DNA from: an uncultured Flavobacteriaceae bacterium
Lineage (GTDB): Bacteria > Bacteroidota > Bacteroidia > Flavobacteriales > Flavobacteriaceae
Direction: 5' to 3'
Length of the DNA: 64,000 nucleotides
Assembly: GCA_905182575.1 (NCBI GenBank)
Contig: CAJJCA010000016.1
Span: 45,477-109,476, forward strand
Under the pieces are notes generated by a model. It worked only from the letters and a program-made list of their open reading frames with translations. It made no database searches and was not told the DNA's origin. Numbering within the stretch: the stretch's first letter is position 1; each line of letters starts with the position of its first letter. The position numbers and the translations under genes are program-made. Positions 1-9,859 of the stretch are shown here, piece by piece.

Positions 1-116
1 AAGAATTCAAGTCTTTAAAAAGAATCAAAGCCGCTTCACAAAAAGAGCTGATTGATGCATTAGGAAAAGTAAAAGGGGCACAATTGTTTCTTAAATTAGA
101 AGAGATGACAAAGTAA
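1..116 (+). CDS. uvrC: Excinuclease ABC subunit C, C-terminal end (partial)
   Basis: The first 116 bases read openly to a TAA at 114-116 and encode about 37 residues. The peptide (FKSLKRIKAASQKELIDALG, then KVKGAQLF) resembles the last helix-hairpin-helix half of UvrC, which binds DNA next to the nuclease domain during nucleotide excision repair. The rest of the gene lies left of the window. The peptide is short, so another HhH protein cannot be excluded. Confidence 0.6.
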   Translation, partial: EFKSLKRIKAASQKELIDALGKVKGAQLFLKLEEMTK

Positions 117-179
117 AATTGACTTTATTTTAAATGTTAAATAAAAGCTTCGTTTAAATCATTTAATTATTTTTACAAA

Positions 180-991
180 ATGATGGATATTAAAAAAAAT
201 AAGCCATTTATTTTTCTATTATTCTGTTTCTCCTTTATTCTAAAAGGTCAAGAAGCGGATGTGTCCGATCCTGTTGAAAAAATTGTACCCTTTAAAGCTG
301 GTGAATGGTTTGGATTCAGGATACATTACGGTATTTTTAATGCCAGTTATGCCACATTAAGCCTTACTCAAGATACTATAAATGGAATTCCTGTTATTCA
401 CGCCAAAGGATATGGAAAAACAACAGGTCTTGCGAGATGGTTTTTTAAGGTTGAAGACCATTATGATAGTTTTTTTGACGAGAAAAAAATCATTCCCTAT
501 CATTTTATTCGTGACAAATTGATAGCTATACCAAAGATTTAGAAATTGATTTTGATCATGAACAACAACTGGCTCATGTAAACAATAAAAAACACCAAAA
601 GCAAGAAACTTTTAAGATTAAAAAAAACTCTCAGGACATCCTTTCTGCTTTTTATTACTTAAGAACATTCTACCCTGAAAGGGACATGATCGTTGGAGAA
701 GATTTTGATATTAACATGTTTTTTGATAATGAGAATTATCATTTCAAGTTAAAGTTTTTGGGAAAAGAAACGCTTTCGTCAAAATTTGGAAAAATAAAAT
801 GCGTAAAATTTAGACCTGTTGTGCAAGCAGGTCGGGTGTTTAAGGAGCAAGAAAGCGTAACACTTTGGGTGTCTGATGATAAAAACAGAATCCCGCTCAA
901 AGTAAAAGCAGATTTGGCGATTGGCTCGTTAGAAATTGATCTTGAAAATTTTAAAAATGTAAAGTTTCCTTTTAATATACTCGTTAATTAA
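180..991 (+). CDS. DUF3108 domain protein, one frameshift
   Basis: This is a secreted protein of unknown function. An N-terminal hydrophobic signal peptide (FIFLLFCFSFILKGQ) is followed by a DUF3108-like body (KAGEWFGFRIHYGIFNASYA, then TTGLARWFFKVEDHY). The frame from 180 stops at 542. The next frame carries the continuation: DSYTKDLEIDFDHEQQ, then an open stretch into MIVGEDFDINMFFDNENYHF and on to a TAA at 989-991. The break therefore lies near 515-530 and is a small indel. About 270 residues in total is the usual length for the family. In relatives it lies beside an M23 peptidase gene, as here. No catalytic residues can be assigned. Confidence 0.75.
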
Positions 992-1010
992 TCTTAGAAA
1001 GGATTGTTTA

Positions 1011-1250
1011 TTAACAAATGAATAACTTTATAGTAGCTGCTATAGCAGTACCCAAATCTATATATGGATTTTTAATGAAATAGTCTTCTAATTTTAAGCC
1101 AATGTTTTTTAAAAGAAATACTCCTAAGATTAGTCCTGTATAGCCTGAGATTGTGGTAATAAAAACTGATTCTTGAAGAATCATTTGAATGACTGATTTT
1201 GGTGTAGCTCCTAGTGCTTTTCTAATGCCTAATTCTTTTGTCCTATTCTA
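1011..1250 (-). pseudogene. Fragment of a MacB/FtsX-type ABC transporter permease
   Basis: Read on the minus strand, this stretch encodes a typical C-terminal FtsX-domain segment of a MacB-like permease: RTKELGIRKALGATPKSVIQ, then MILQESVFITTISGYTGLIL, ending in DYFIKNPYIDLGTAIAAT. Both ends are cut. The membrane core and the terminal PARRA-type segment are missing, and a stop follows at 1011-1013. It lies in opposite orientation between the DUF3108 gene and an M23 peptidase gene that lacks its 5' end. The right junction is near 1247-1251. It could be a real insertion of displaced DNA or an assembly or amplification chimera. Confidence 0.7.
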
Positions 1251-2339
1251 GAGGAAAATGGAATTGACTATCCTGAGGTATACAGCATTTTACAGAAAAT
1301 AAAAAACAAAGTAAATGTAAGGAGGATCAATGTTGGGAAACCCTACACGCTGCTTTTAAGTAAAGATAGCGTCCCAACTCCAAAAGTTTTTATCTATACT
1401 CCAGGGATTCAAACCTACAATGTTATCCAGCTAAGGGACAGTATTTATGGTAAAAAAGTAGATAAACCCATTCGCACCGTTCAACTACAAGGTGCAGGGG
1501 AAATCGAAAGTTCGCTCTATGAAACCATGTCCAATAGCGGTTTGAACGAGCAACTCACTTACTATCTCTCCGATGTTTACGCTTGGAATATCGATTTTTA
1601 TCGTTTACAAAAAGGGGATCGTTTTAAAGTTATTTACGAAGAACAATTTGTTGATGATACGATTTCCATAGGAATCAAGCGAATTAATGCTGCCATATTT
1701 GAGCATTCCGGAAGAGACTATTACGCTTTCGAATTCCAGCCAGATCCTGAAAAAGGAATCGTAGAATATTTTGATGATAGTGCTAAAAACTTACGCCGTG
1801 CTTTTCTAAAAGCTCCTGTTAAATTTGGCCCTGTTACCTCACGCTATAATCTAAAAAGACGGATTGCTTATTATGGCAACCGAATAAGACCTCACAAAGG
1901 AACCGATTTTGGAGCAAGTATTGGAACATCCATTTTGGCAACTGCAAATGGAGTCGTAGTTAAGGCAAGTTATACCAAAGGCAATGGAAATTATGTCACT
2001 ATAAAACACAACAATACTTACAGCACTCAATATTTGCACATGAAGCGAAGAAAAGTGAAAAGAGGGCAAACAGTAAAACAAGGAGACGTGATCGGGTGGG
2101 TTGGAATGACTGGAAATACTTCAGGCCCTCATGTTTGTTATCGTTTTTGGAAAAACGGTAGGCAAGTTGATCCCTTCAAACAAAAATTACCCGAAGCTAA
2201 ACCAATTTCTAATTCCCTAAAGAAAACTTACTTGACTGGTATTCAAGAAATAAAAACCGAACTCGACTGTATCTCTTTTGTAAAAGAAAACTCCACTATC
2301 AATAACACACTAGCTCTTTCAACAAGTGAATTTAAATAA
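1251..2339 (+). CDS. M23 family (LytM-type) peptidase, 5' end missing
   Basis: This is a putative cell-envelope metallopeptidase acting on peptidoglycan crosslinks. The same frame is open and protein-like from 1251 (ENGIDYPEVYSILQKIKNKV), well before the first ATG at 1527. The real N-terminus, presumably with a signal peptide, has been replaced by the permease fragment that ends at 1250. The LytM domain is at the C-terminal half: RPHKGTDFG supplies the His and Asp ligands, HMKRR follows, and the usual HxH motif reads GPHVCYRF, so a Cys stands where the second His is expected. The last codons overlap the start of pgi by 14 bases. Confidence 0.8.
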   Translation, partial: EENGIDYPEVYSILQKIKNKVNVRRINVGKPYTLLLSKDSVPTPKVFIYTPGIQTYNVIQLRDSIYGKKVDKPIRTVQLQGAGEIESSLYETMSNSGLNEQLTYYLSDVYAWNIDFYRLQKGDRFKVIYEEQFVDDTISIGIKRINAAIFEHSGRDYYAFEFQPDPEKGIVEYFDDSAKNLRRAFLKAPVKFGPVTSRYNLKRRIAYYGNRIRPHKGTDFGASIGTSILATANGVVVKASYTKGNGNYVTIKHNNTYSTQYLHMKRRKVKRGQTVKQGDVIGWVGMTGNTSGPHVCYRFWKNGRQVDPFKQKLPEAKPISNSLKKTYLTGIQEIKTELDCISFVKENSTINNTLALSTSEFK

Positions 2340-3972
2340 AAACAAACCTTCAAATCTTGATTCGTGGAAAAAATTGAACTCAAATTTCAAAACACTTTCT
2401 TCAAAAACCTTAACAGAACATTTCGCAGAAAATCCTGATCGCGTTGATAAACTCTCCATTAACTGGGAATCATTTTATGTAGATTATTCAAAAAATCGTT
2501 TGGATAAATCAACCATAGATCTTTTGGTTTCCCTTGCGGAAGAAGCCGGTTTAAAAGAAGGAATTGAAGCTTATTTTTCGGGGGGAGAAATCAATGAAAC
2601 TGAAGGTCGAGCAGTGCTTCATACGGCACTCAGAACTCAAGATTCATCGCCAGTTTTAGTTGAAGGAGAAAACATACTCCCTGGGATTGATCAAGCCAAA
2701 AAAGAAATGTATGATTTTGCTGATAAGGTGATCTCTGGTGCATGGAAAGGACATACTGGTAAGTCAATTCAAAATGTTGTTAACATCGGAATTGGAGGTT
2801 CTGACCTAGGGCCGGCTATGGTGACCGAAGCTTTGGAGTTCTACCAAAATCATCTAAATGTTTATTTCGTTTCAAATGTAGAAGGGGATCATGTTAATGA
2901 AATCATAAATAAAATTGATCCCGAAACAACGCTATTCGTAATTGTTTCCAAAACATTTACCACGCAAGAAACTTTAAGCAATGCACAAACCCTCAGAAAA
3001 TGGTTTTTAAATCACGCACCACAAGCAGCTGTTGAGAAACATTTTGTTGCAGTCTCAACCAATCAAAAAAAGGTTACTGAATTTGGAATTTCTCCAGAAA
3101 ATATCTTCTCAATGAATGACTGGGTTGGCGGTCGATTTTCATTGTGGAGTACGGTGGGTATAAGTATTTGCTTGGCCGTGGGTCCAACGCATTTTGAAAA
3201 TCTCCTCAAAGGTGCTGGTGCAATGGATCAACACTTTAGAAAAGCTTCTTTTGATCAAAACATACCCGTTTTACTAGCGATGATTACGGTCTGGTATAAC
3301 AATTTTTGGAATGCAGAGTCTGAAGTGATTGTCCCTTATTCTCAGTACTTAAGAAATCTTCCAGCCTATTTACAGCAGGGAATTATGGAGAGTAATGGAA
3401 AAGGAGTTGATCGCAATGGCGACCCTGTAGATTATCAAACAGGCACCATCATTTGGGGTGCTTCTGGCACCAATGCGCAACATGCGTTTTTTCAGCTAAT
3501 GCATCAAGGAACCAAACTCATTCCCGCTGATTTTATTGGTTTTGCCAAACCGCTTTATCCAAAAAATGATCACCAAGACAAATTGATGTCCAACTTTTTT
3601 GCCCAAACGCAAGCCCTTATGCTAGGGAAAAATGAGGCAACGGTTCGGACAGAATTAGAAAGTCAAGGGAAATCAAATACTGAAATTGAAGCTTTGCTTC
3701 CTTTTAAAATTTTCGAAGGAAATCGCCCTTCAACTACACTATTGATCGAAGAGTTAACTCCTTATAATCTTGGAGCCCTTATTGCGATGTATGAGCATAA
3801 GATTTTTGTGCAAGGGGTTATTTGGAATATTTTCAGCTACGACCAATGGGGGGTGGAATTAGGAAAACAACTCGCTAATAATATTCTCAATGATTTTGAA
3901 TCTGGAAAATTGGATCATCATGATGCGTCAACAAAAAAACTAATCGAACGTTACCAAAATCCTAAAAAATAA
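2326..3972 (+). CDS. pgi: Glucose-6-phosphate isomerase
   Basis: It interconverts glucose 6-phosphate and fructose 6-phosphate in the cytosol. It is full length (548 aa) and intact. The sugar-phosphate loop (NIGIGGSDLGPAMV) and the SKTFTTQET segment are present. Both family signatures are seen: DWVGGRFSLWSTVG near residue 265 and GVIWNIFSYDQWGVELGK near residue 490. The catalytic-site segment ESNGKGVDRNG is also present. The start used is GTG at 2326, inside the end of the M23 gene, so the two genes are translationally linked. No ATG precedes the conserved N-terminus. Confidence 0.97.
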   Translation: MNLNKNKPSNLDSWKKLNSNFKTLSSKTLTEHFAENPDRVDKLSINWESFYVDYSKNRLDKSTIDLLVSLAEEAGLKEGIEAYFSGGEINETEGRAVLHTALRTQDSSPVLVEGENILPGIDQAKKEMYDFADKVISGAWKGHTGKSIQNVVNIGIGGSDLGPAMVTEALEFYQNHLNVYFVSNVEGDHVNEIINKIDPETTLFVIVSKTFTTQETLSNAQTLRKWFLNHAPQAAVEKHFVAVSTNQKKVTEFGISPENIFSMNDWVGGRFSLWSTVGISICLAVGPTHFENLLKGAGAMDQHFRKASFDQNIPVLLAMITVWYNNFWNAESEVIVPYSQYLRNLPAYLQQGIMESNGKGVDRNGDPVDYQTGTIIWGASGTNAQHAFFQLMHQGTKLIPADFIGFAKPLYPKNDHQDKLMSNFFAQTQALMLGKNEATVRTELESQGKSNTEIEALLPFKIFEGNRPSTTLLIEELTPYNLGALIAMYEHKIFVQGVIWNIFSYDQWGVELGKQLANNILNDFESGKLDHHDASTKKLIERYQNPKK

Positions 3973-3977
3973 GAAGG

Positions 3978-5666
3978 TTAAACTTTTAAGTCTTTTACTT
4001 TTAGTTGTAAAGAAACCAAGCCTCTAAATTCATTTTCGTCCACGGTATAAATTAAGTCAAAAGGTTTTTGACTTTTAATTTTACTGATGTGGTTTGCCAT
4101 CCCAAAACCAATACCAAAAATGTTTTTTTCGGAAGCATCTTTAATGTCTAATCTTAAATGACTTTGATCATTCCCAACCACACTTGTTTTGCCGTTGTCT
4201 TTGCAATCTTTAGTTAAAAAAACAGGCTGCATGTTTCGAGGACCAAAAGGCCCCATTTGAGAAATAATTTTAAAAAATTTTGGCGTGATTTTATCTAAAG
4301 AAATTTCCAAATCATATTGAATCGAAGGAATTCTTTGGTCAGGGGTTATGATCCTTTCAACTTCAGATTCGAATGCTTTTTTAAAGCCACTGAGCGCCTC
4401 TGGCTTTATGGTCAGGCCTGCGGCATACATGTGTCCTCCAAATTGAATGATGTGCTCCTTACAGGCCTCCAGGACCTGATAAACATCGATTCCTTTAACA
4501 GACCGAACAGAACCTGCCAAACAATCTCCCGAATCAGCAAAAACAACGGTTGGTCGATAGTAAACCTCTATTAACCTTGAAGCGACAATTCCGATTACTC
4601 CCTTGTGCCAATCGGGTTGAAAAACTACAGAAGAAAAACAAGCCTCTTCTTCGTTTTGCTTGATCTGATCTAGTGCCTGTTGCGTGATTTTTTTATCCAA
4701 TTCACGCCTTTCAGAATTAAAAAGCTCAATCGCTCTTCCTCTGGCCAATGCTTGATCTTCCTCTTCGGTCAAAAGCAGTTCAACTGCAAAACTTCCATGT
4801 TTGATTCTTCCAGCGCCATTGATCCTTGGTGCGATAATAAATACCAAATCTGAAACGGTTAGTTTCTTTTTTAAGGTATTAATAAAACTCAGGATTCCAA
4901 TTCTAGGATTTTCATTAATTTGTATTAATCCATAGAAAACTAAAATTCTATTTTCTCCTGTGATCGGAACAATGTCAGCTGCAATGGCCATGGCCACCAA
5001 GTCAATGTAGGGCAAAAGGGACTCCACGGGCTTGCCTTTGTCTTTTTCGAGGGCTTGGAGCAGTTTAAACCCAATGCCACACCCACATAATTCTTTATAA
5101 GGATATGAACAAGCGGGTTGTTTCGGGTCTAAAACAGCGATAGCTTCAGGAAGTTGATCCCCAGGTAAGTGATGATCACAAATAATAAAATCAATCATTA
5201 AAGATTTCGCATAAGCAACTTGATCAACTGCCTTGATCCCACAATCTAGCGCAATAATTAGGCTAACGTTTTGTTCTTTGGCTGTATCAATTCCTTTGAT
5301 TGAAATCCCATAACCCTCATCATACCGGTCGGGAATATAGTAGATCGCATCGGGAAGTTGTTTGAACAAATACGAATAAACCAGCGACACCGAAGTGGTT
5401 CCATCCACATCATAATCTCCATACACCATGATCTTTTCGTGTCTATCAATTGCTGTTTTAATTCGATTAACAGCAGCTGTCATTCCCAACATCAAAAAAG
5501 GATCGTGAAGATCTTTAAGTTCCGGACGGAAAAAATTTTTAGCACTTTCAAAATCATCAATCCCACGTTGGACCAACAAGGAAGCAATCTCAAAAGAGAC
5601 GCCAATCGCCAATTGAAGCGCTTTTATTTTGTCAGCCTCCGGAAGTGGTTTTGAATGCCAATGCAT
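3978..5666 (-). CDS. recJ: Single-stranded-DNA-specific exonuclease RecJ
   Basis: This is a 5'-3' single-strand DNA exonuclease of recombination and mismatch repair. The 562 aa frame is intact. DHH-family motifs are present: YGDYDVDGTTS (motif I), ALDCG (motif II) and IICDHHLPG (the DHH signature). The DHHA1 part (FGGHMYAAGL) follows, then a C-terminal OB-like region. It converges on pgi with 5 bases between the stops. rsmI lies 3 bases upstream on the same strand, so the two probably form an operon. Confidence 0.96.
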   Translation of the reverse strand: MHWHSKPLPEADKIKALQLAIGVSFEIASLLVQRGIDDFESAKNFFRPELKDLHDPFLMLGMTAAVNRIKTAIDRHEKIMVYGDYDVDGTTSVSLVYSYLFKQLPDAIYYIPDRYDEGYGISIKGIDTAKEQNVSLIIALDCGIKAVDQVAYAKSLMIDFIICDHHLPGDQLPEAIAVLDPKQPACSYPYKELCGCGIGFKLLQALEKDKGKPVESLLPYIDLVAMAIAADIVPITGENRILVFYGLIQINENPRIGILSFINTLKKKLTVSDLVFIIAPRINGAGRIKHGSFAVELLLTEEEDQALARGRAIELFNSERRELDKKITQQALDQIKQNEEEACFSSVVFQPDWHKGVIGIVASRLIEVYYRPTVVFADSGDCLAGSVRSVKGIDVYQVLEACKEHIIQFGGHMYAAGLTIKPEALSGFKKAFESEVERIITPDQRIPSIQYDLEISLDKITPKFFKIISQMGPFGPRNMQPVFLTKDCKDNGKTSVVGNDQSHLRLDIKDASEKNIFGIGFGMANHISKIKSQKPFDLIYTVDENEFRGLVSLQLKVKDLKV

Positions 5667-5669
5667 GTT

Positions 5670-6347
5670 TTATTTTGTTTGGTTTCCTGAAATGCAAACT
5701 ACAAATTCCCCTTTGGGGACTTTTTTATTAAAATGAACAACCGCCTCTTCGAGTGTTCCTCTATAAGTCTCCTCATAAATTTTGGTCATTTCCCTAGAAA
5801 TAGCAACTTGTCGCTCTCCTTGAAAATAAGTAATCAATTGTGTGAGGGTTTTAATCAATTTGTGAGGAGATTCATAAAAAACGATTGTTCTCGAATCTTG
5901 CGAAAGCTGTTCCAATCGTGTTTTTCTGCCTTTTTTGGGAGGTAAAAATCCCTCAAAAATAAATCTTTCCGTTGGGAATCCACTTTGAACCAATGCCGGA
6001 ATCAAGGCTGTCGGTCCGGGCAAACAGATCACTTCGATATTATTTGCAATGGCCTCGCGTACCAATAGAAACCCCGGGTCTGAAATCCCTGGAGTCCCGG
6101 CATCTGATATCATTGCGATGGTCTTGCCGTAATTTAACTGTGATATGATCCCTTCCAATTTTTTATGCTCATTGTGCATATGAAAACTCTGAAGTGGTCT
6201 AGAAATATTATAGTGATTCAAGAGCTTTGTACTTGTTCGCGTATCTTCAGCCAAAATTAAATCTACCTCCCCCAATACGTTTACTGCGCGATAAGTGAAG
6301 TCTGCAAGATTACCAAGCGGTGTTGGTACTAAATAGAGTTTACCCAT
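5670..6347 (-). CDS. rsmI: 16S rRNA (cytidine-1402-2'-O)-methyltransferase
   Basis: This SAM-dependent enzyme methylates the ribose of C1402 in the decoding centre of 16S rRNA. The 225 aa product has the tetrapyrrole-methylase-like fold. Visible markers are LYLVPTPLGNLADFTYRA at the N-terminus, LAEDTRTS, ISDAGTPGISDPG (SAM-binding loop) and FYESPHKL. The start at 6347 gives the canonical N-terminus. It is followed 3 bases later by recJ. Confidence 0.95.
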   Translation of the reverse strand: MGKLYLVPTPLGNLADFTYRAVNVLGEVDLILAEDTRTSTKLLNHYNISRPLQSFHMHNEHKKLEGIISQLNYGKTIAMISDAGTPGISDPGFLLVREAIANNIEVICLPGPTALIPALVQSGFPTERFIFEGFLPPKKGRKTRLEQLSQDSRTIVFYESPHKLIKTLTQLITYFQGERQVAISREMTKIYEETYRGTLEEAVVHFNKKVPKGEFVVCISGNQTK

Positions 6348-6370
6348 TGGCTGGTCTTAATATTTAAGTA

Positions 6371-6976
6371 TTATGTAAAATTGTTTTCAATAATTTTTAA
6401 AAAACGCGCTTCATATCTTTCTTTTCCCTCCCAGTTATTATAATCTGGTTTAACGATTTGTACTACAAAACTTTGTGCTTCTTCCCAATTGGAAAAAGTT
6501 ACAATTTGTGAAATAACCCTTTGATATTCCAGAGTATTCGTTTCAAAAAGATGTTTGATAAATGCAAGGCGGTCATTCAAATCAATCTGAAGTCCTTTTG
6601 AAAAATGATCATTTAAGTTTTTTATTGGAATTAAAATAAATAGAATTAAAGTCTTTGATTCTGTTTTAAATCTACTTTAGGAAATTCAGTAACAATTTCT
6701 TTTATGGTCTCCATTAAAGGAAGAGTTTAATCCGTTGTTACCTACGGGTGGAGTTCCTGGCTCTTTCTTGACTTCAATGAAATCAATTGCCTGATTGTAA
6801 TTGGATTCCATGTCCTTCCAAGTGTCTTTTTCAACAACTTGGGCGTTTTTGAGAACTACTAATTTTTCAAATAATGATAAAGTTTGATGGTATGTTTTTT
6901 CAAAATCAACCGACCCTTCTGTTGCAATAATTTCCTGAGCGATTTTTTTAAGTTCTTCTTGGATTTTATTGGGCAT
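6371..6976 (-). CDS. Conserved flavobacterial cytosolic protein, frame-disrupted
   Basis: Two pieces belong together. The N-terminal piece starts at 6976 (IQEELKKIAQEIIATEGSVD, then FEKTYHQTLSLFEKL). The C-terminal piece reads back beyond its first start codon as GLQIDLNDRLAFIKHLFETN and ends in VKPDYNNWEGKERYEARFLK. Between them an alternative frame gives LPLMETIKEIVTEFPKVDLK, so at least two indels lie between about 6590 and 6730. I recognise this as a family common in Flavobacteriia next to tdk; no function is known to me. It is shorter than relatives as I remember them, so some middle sequence may also be missing. Confidence 0.65.
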
Positions 6977-6989
6977 AAATATTTATTTT

Positions 6990-7015
6990 ACAAACGTTTG
7001 TTTTTAATACCTTTG
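6990..7015 (+). promoter_or_regulatory. Putative tdk promoter with a 12-bp palindrome
   Basis: A TAnnTTTG-type -7 element, TACCTTTG, lies at 7008-7015, twenty bases before the tdk start. The expected -33 TTG is only TTT. Just upstream, ACAAACGTTTGT at 6990-7001 is a perfect palindrome in the region between the two divergent genes. It may be an operator, but a chance AT-rich palindrome is possible. Confidence 0.35.
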
Positions 7016-7035
7016 TTTTTCTTGAAAATTACAAA

Positions 7036-7656
7036 ATGTTTTTAGAAAACCCCGTAAACCATAACGAACAATTTGGATGGATTGAAGTGATCTGTGGCTC
7101 AATGTTTTCTGGAAAAACAGAAGAGTTGATCAGACGATTAAAACGGGCTCAGTTTGCGAAACAAAAAATTGAAATTTTTAAACCCGCCATCGATGTAAGA
7201 TATGATGATGACTTGGTTACTTCGCACGACTCCAATCAAATTCCATCCACACCAGTTCCTGCCGCAGCAAACATTCCCATTTTAGCTGATGGCTGTGATG
7301 TTGTGGGGATTGACGAAGCACAGTTTTTTGATGATGAAATTGTTCAGGTCTGTAATGCCCTTGCCAATCGCGGAATTAGAGTAATTGTTGCTGGTTTGGA
7401 CATGGACTTTGAAGGGAAGCCCTTTGGACCAATGCCAGCACTTATGGCTACAGCTGAATATGTAACTAAAGTCCATGCCGTTTGCACAAGGACAGGGAAT
7501 CCTGCTCAATACAGTTTTCGAAAATCTGATCTAAAAGATCTTGTTGTTTTAGGAGAAAAAGAAAACTATGAGCCCCTTAGTCGGGCTGCATATAACAAGG
7601 CAATGAAACGTCTTGATGGTAAAAAAGACACTGGGTCTGAAAATAAAAATAAATAA
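7036..7656 (+). CDS. tdk: Thymidine kinase (type II)
   Basis: It phosphorylates thymidine to dTMP with ATP in the salvage pathway. The 206 aa frame is intact. The P-loop [11 protein letters not shown] lies at about residues 22-32, and the DEAQFF motif (Mg and catalytic Glu region) near residue 95. The lasso segment follows at ARTG-like [13 protein letters not shown]. It is divergent from the preceding hypothetical gene and is followed by alr, an order common in flavobacteria. Confidence 0.96.
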   Translation: MFLENPVNHNEQFGWIEVICGSMFSGKTEELIRRLKRAQFAKQKIEIFKPAIDVRYDDDLVTSHDSNQIPSTPVPAAANIPILADGCDVVGIDEAQFFDDEIVQVCNALANRGIRVIVAGLDMDFEGKPFGPMPALMATAEYVTKVHAVCTRTGNPAQYSFRKSDLKDLVVLGEKENYEPLSRAAYNKAMKRLDGKKDTGSENKNK

Positions 7657-8753
7657 CTCGCTTTTGAATTTCATTGAAATTGACTTAAAAAAACTTGAGC
7701 ATAATTATCATGCCATAAGAAGTCTTTTAAATCCTAAAACAAAAATGATTGGTGTGGTTAAAGCTAATGCATACGGGAGTGGAGTAAATTCAATAGCTGA
7801 AAAACTAGTTGCATTAGGAATCGATGCACTCGCCGTTGCTTACACTGAGGAAGGCATTCAGCTAAGAAATCAAGGAATTAAAGCGCGAATTTTGGTTTTT
7901 TACCCACAAATCGAAAATTTTAAACTTTTGATTTCAGCCAATTTAGAACCCGCTCTTTACAGCAAAAAAAGCTGGCGAGCTTTTGAGAAAAATATCCTAG
8001 ATCAGAAAAAAACAAACTATCCTGTTCATATAAAATATAATACTGGTTTAAATAGAATTGGATTTAATCCCGCTGATTCCAAGTGGGTTCTCAACGAAAT
8101 AAAAAAAGATGCCTTTAATATAAAAAGTGTTTATTCTCATTTGGCTGCGAGTGAAGAAAATCGCCCAAATGAATTTAGTCAAAAGCAGTTAGCGCTTTTT
8201 AATGAAATAATGAACGATCACAAAAAAAATTCTAAATCCGAAACTGACTTTCATTTGCTCAACACCTCCGGGATATTTAATTATCCCGAATTGCATTTAG
8301 ACTGGGTACGTTGTGGGATCGGGCTTTATGGTTTTGCCAATCAACCAAATGGCGAATAAAAAGCTAAAACCAATTGGAAAACTTATCTCTACCATAACTC
8401 AAATTCACTACATAAAATCGGGTGAAACAGTAGGTTACAATTGTGGATGGACAGCAAATGAAAATACCCGAATTGCGATATTGCCCCTTGGACATGCTGA
8501 CGGAATTGCAAGACATTATGGACAAGGCAATGGATGGGTTAGCATCCAAGGAGAAAAAGCACCAATTGTAGGAAACATCTGCATGGACATGATCATGGTA
8601 GAAATCAAAAACCTCCCTTGTCAGGAAGGAGATGAGGTTGAAATCTTTGGGACAGTTAATACTGCAGAAGCTTTTGCTGAAAAAGGAAACACCATCTCCT
8701 ATGAACTCTTATCCGGTTTAGGAAAAAGAATAGAAAGAAGAATCTTAAAATAA
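7613..8753 (+). CDS. alr: Alanine racemase, one frameshift
   Basis: This PLP enzyme makes D-alanine for peptidoglycan. The N-terminal barrel carries [10 protein letters not shown] with the PLP lysine, then [13 protein letters not shown] and [13 protein letters not shown]. This frame stops at 8359 after [10 protein letters not shown]. The other frame resumes as [20 protein letters not shown] and carries VGYNCGW (likely catalytic Tyr), ILPLGHADG and [12 protein letters not shown]. The break is at about 8345-8358. The ATG at 7613 overlaps tdk by 44 bases. A TTG at 7664 just before [14 protein letters not shown] is an alternative start, and the conserved part begins there. Confidence 0.9.
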
Positions 8754-8862
8754 ATATTTAACCTTTTGTTGCATATAAAACATTTTGTTTGATTTTTGAT
8801 TAAATCTCAAAGGTTAATTGTCATGCTTTAAATTATCATTAATTTTATCAAAAACTTAGAAA

Positions 8863-9855
8863 ATGAAAATAGCTGTAGTCGGTGCAACTGGGATGGTCGG
8901 AGAAGTGATGTTAAAAGTTCTAGCGGAAAGAAACTTCCCCGTTACCGAACTTATTCCTGTAGCTTCGGAACGTTCCAATAGGAAAAATAATTAGTTTCAA
9001 GGGAAATAATTATACTGTTGTGGGTCTTGCAACCGCTATTGAACTTCGTCCTGATATTGCGCTGTTTTCTGCTGGAGGGGAAACTTCTCTTGGAATGGGC
9101 TCCAAAATTTGCTGAAGCTGGAATTACAGTAATCGACAACTCTTCGGCATGGAGAATGGACCCGTCTAAAAAACTAATTATTCCAGAAATCAACGCATAT
9201 CAACTCACAAATGAAGATAAAATAATCGCTAATCCTAACTGCTCTACCATTCAAATGCTAATGGCTTTGGCGCCACTTAAAAAAACCTTTGGGATCAATC
9301 GTGTGGTTGTTTCAACCTATCAATCAATCACAGGAACAGGAGTTAAGGCAATGAAACAATTGGAAAATGAATATAATGATGTGGTTGGAGAAATGGCTTA
9401 TCCTTATCCCATTCACAAAAATGCGATCCCGCATTGTGATGTTTTCTTAGAAAACGGCTACACTAAGGAAGAAATGAAATTGGTTCATGAAACTCATAAA
9501 ATTCTTGACGACGATAGCATCGGTGTTACTGCAACGGCTATCCGAATTCCTGTTGTGGGAGGTCATTCCGAAGCCGTAAATGTGGAACTTAATTCGGATT
9601 TTGAGTTAGCGGCTGTAAGAAAGCTCTTAAATGATACTCCAGGAGTCATTGTTCAAGACAACCCAGACACCAATACTTATCCCATGCCGATTTATGCAAA
9701 AGATAAGAATGAGGTCTTTATCGGTAGAATAAGAAAAGATTTTTCTCAACAAAATACGCTCAACCTTTGGATTAGTAGCTGACAACTTAAGAAAAGGTGC
9801 AGCAACTAATACAATTCAAATTGCAGAATATTTAATTAAGGAAGAATTAGTATAA
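8863..9855 (+). CDS. asd: Aspartate-semialdehyde dehydrogenase, three frameshifts
   Basis: It reduces aspartyl phosphate to the semialdehyde for lysine/DAP, threonine and methionine synthesis. The reading begins MKIAVVGATGMVGEVMLKVL (Rossmann loop). Frame 1 is lost near 8973-8985, then IGKIISFKGNNYTVVGLATA continues in another frame. A one-base insertion near 9085 shifts it again to EWAPKFAEAG, and one more near 9770 shifts to VADNLRKGAATNTIQIAEYL with a stop at 9853. The catalytic Cys lies in NPNCSTIQM. All the expected protein is present across four frames, which points to indels in the sequence rather than decay. Confidence 0.9.
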
Positions 9856-9859
9856 CTTC

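Noticed and set aside
1851..2081. Minus-strand 76-codon open frame inside the M23 gene
   Set aside because: It overlaps the conserved LytM domain in full and has no recognisable protein features; it is a shadow of the coding strand.
8364..8549. Minus-strand frame inside alr
   Set aside because: It lies wholly within the conserved C-terminal domain of alanine racemase and resembles no known protein.
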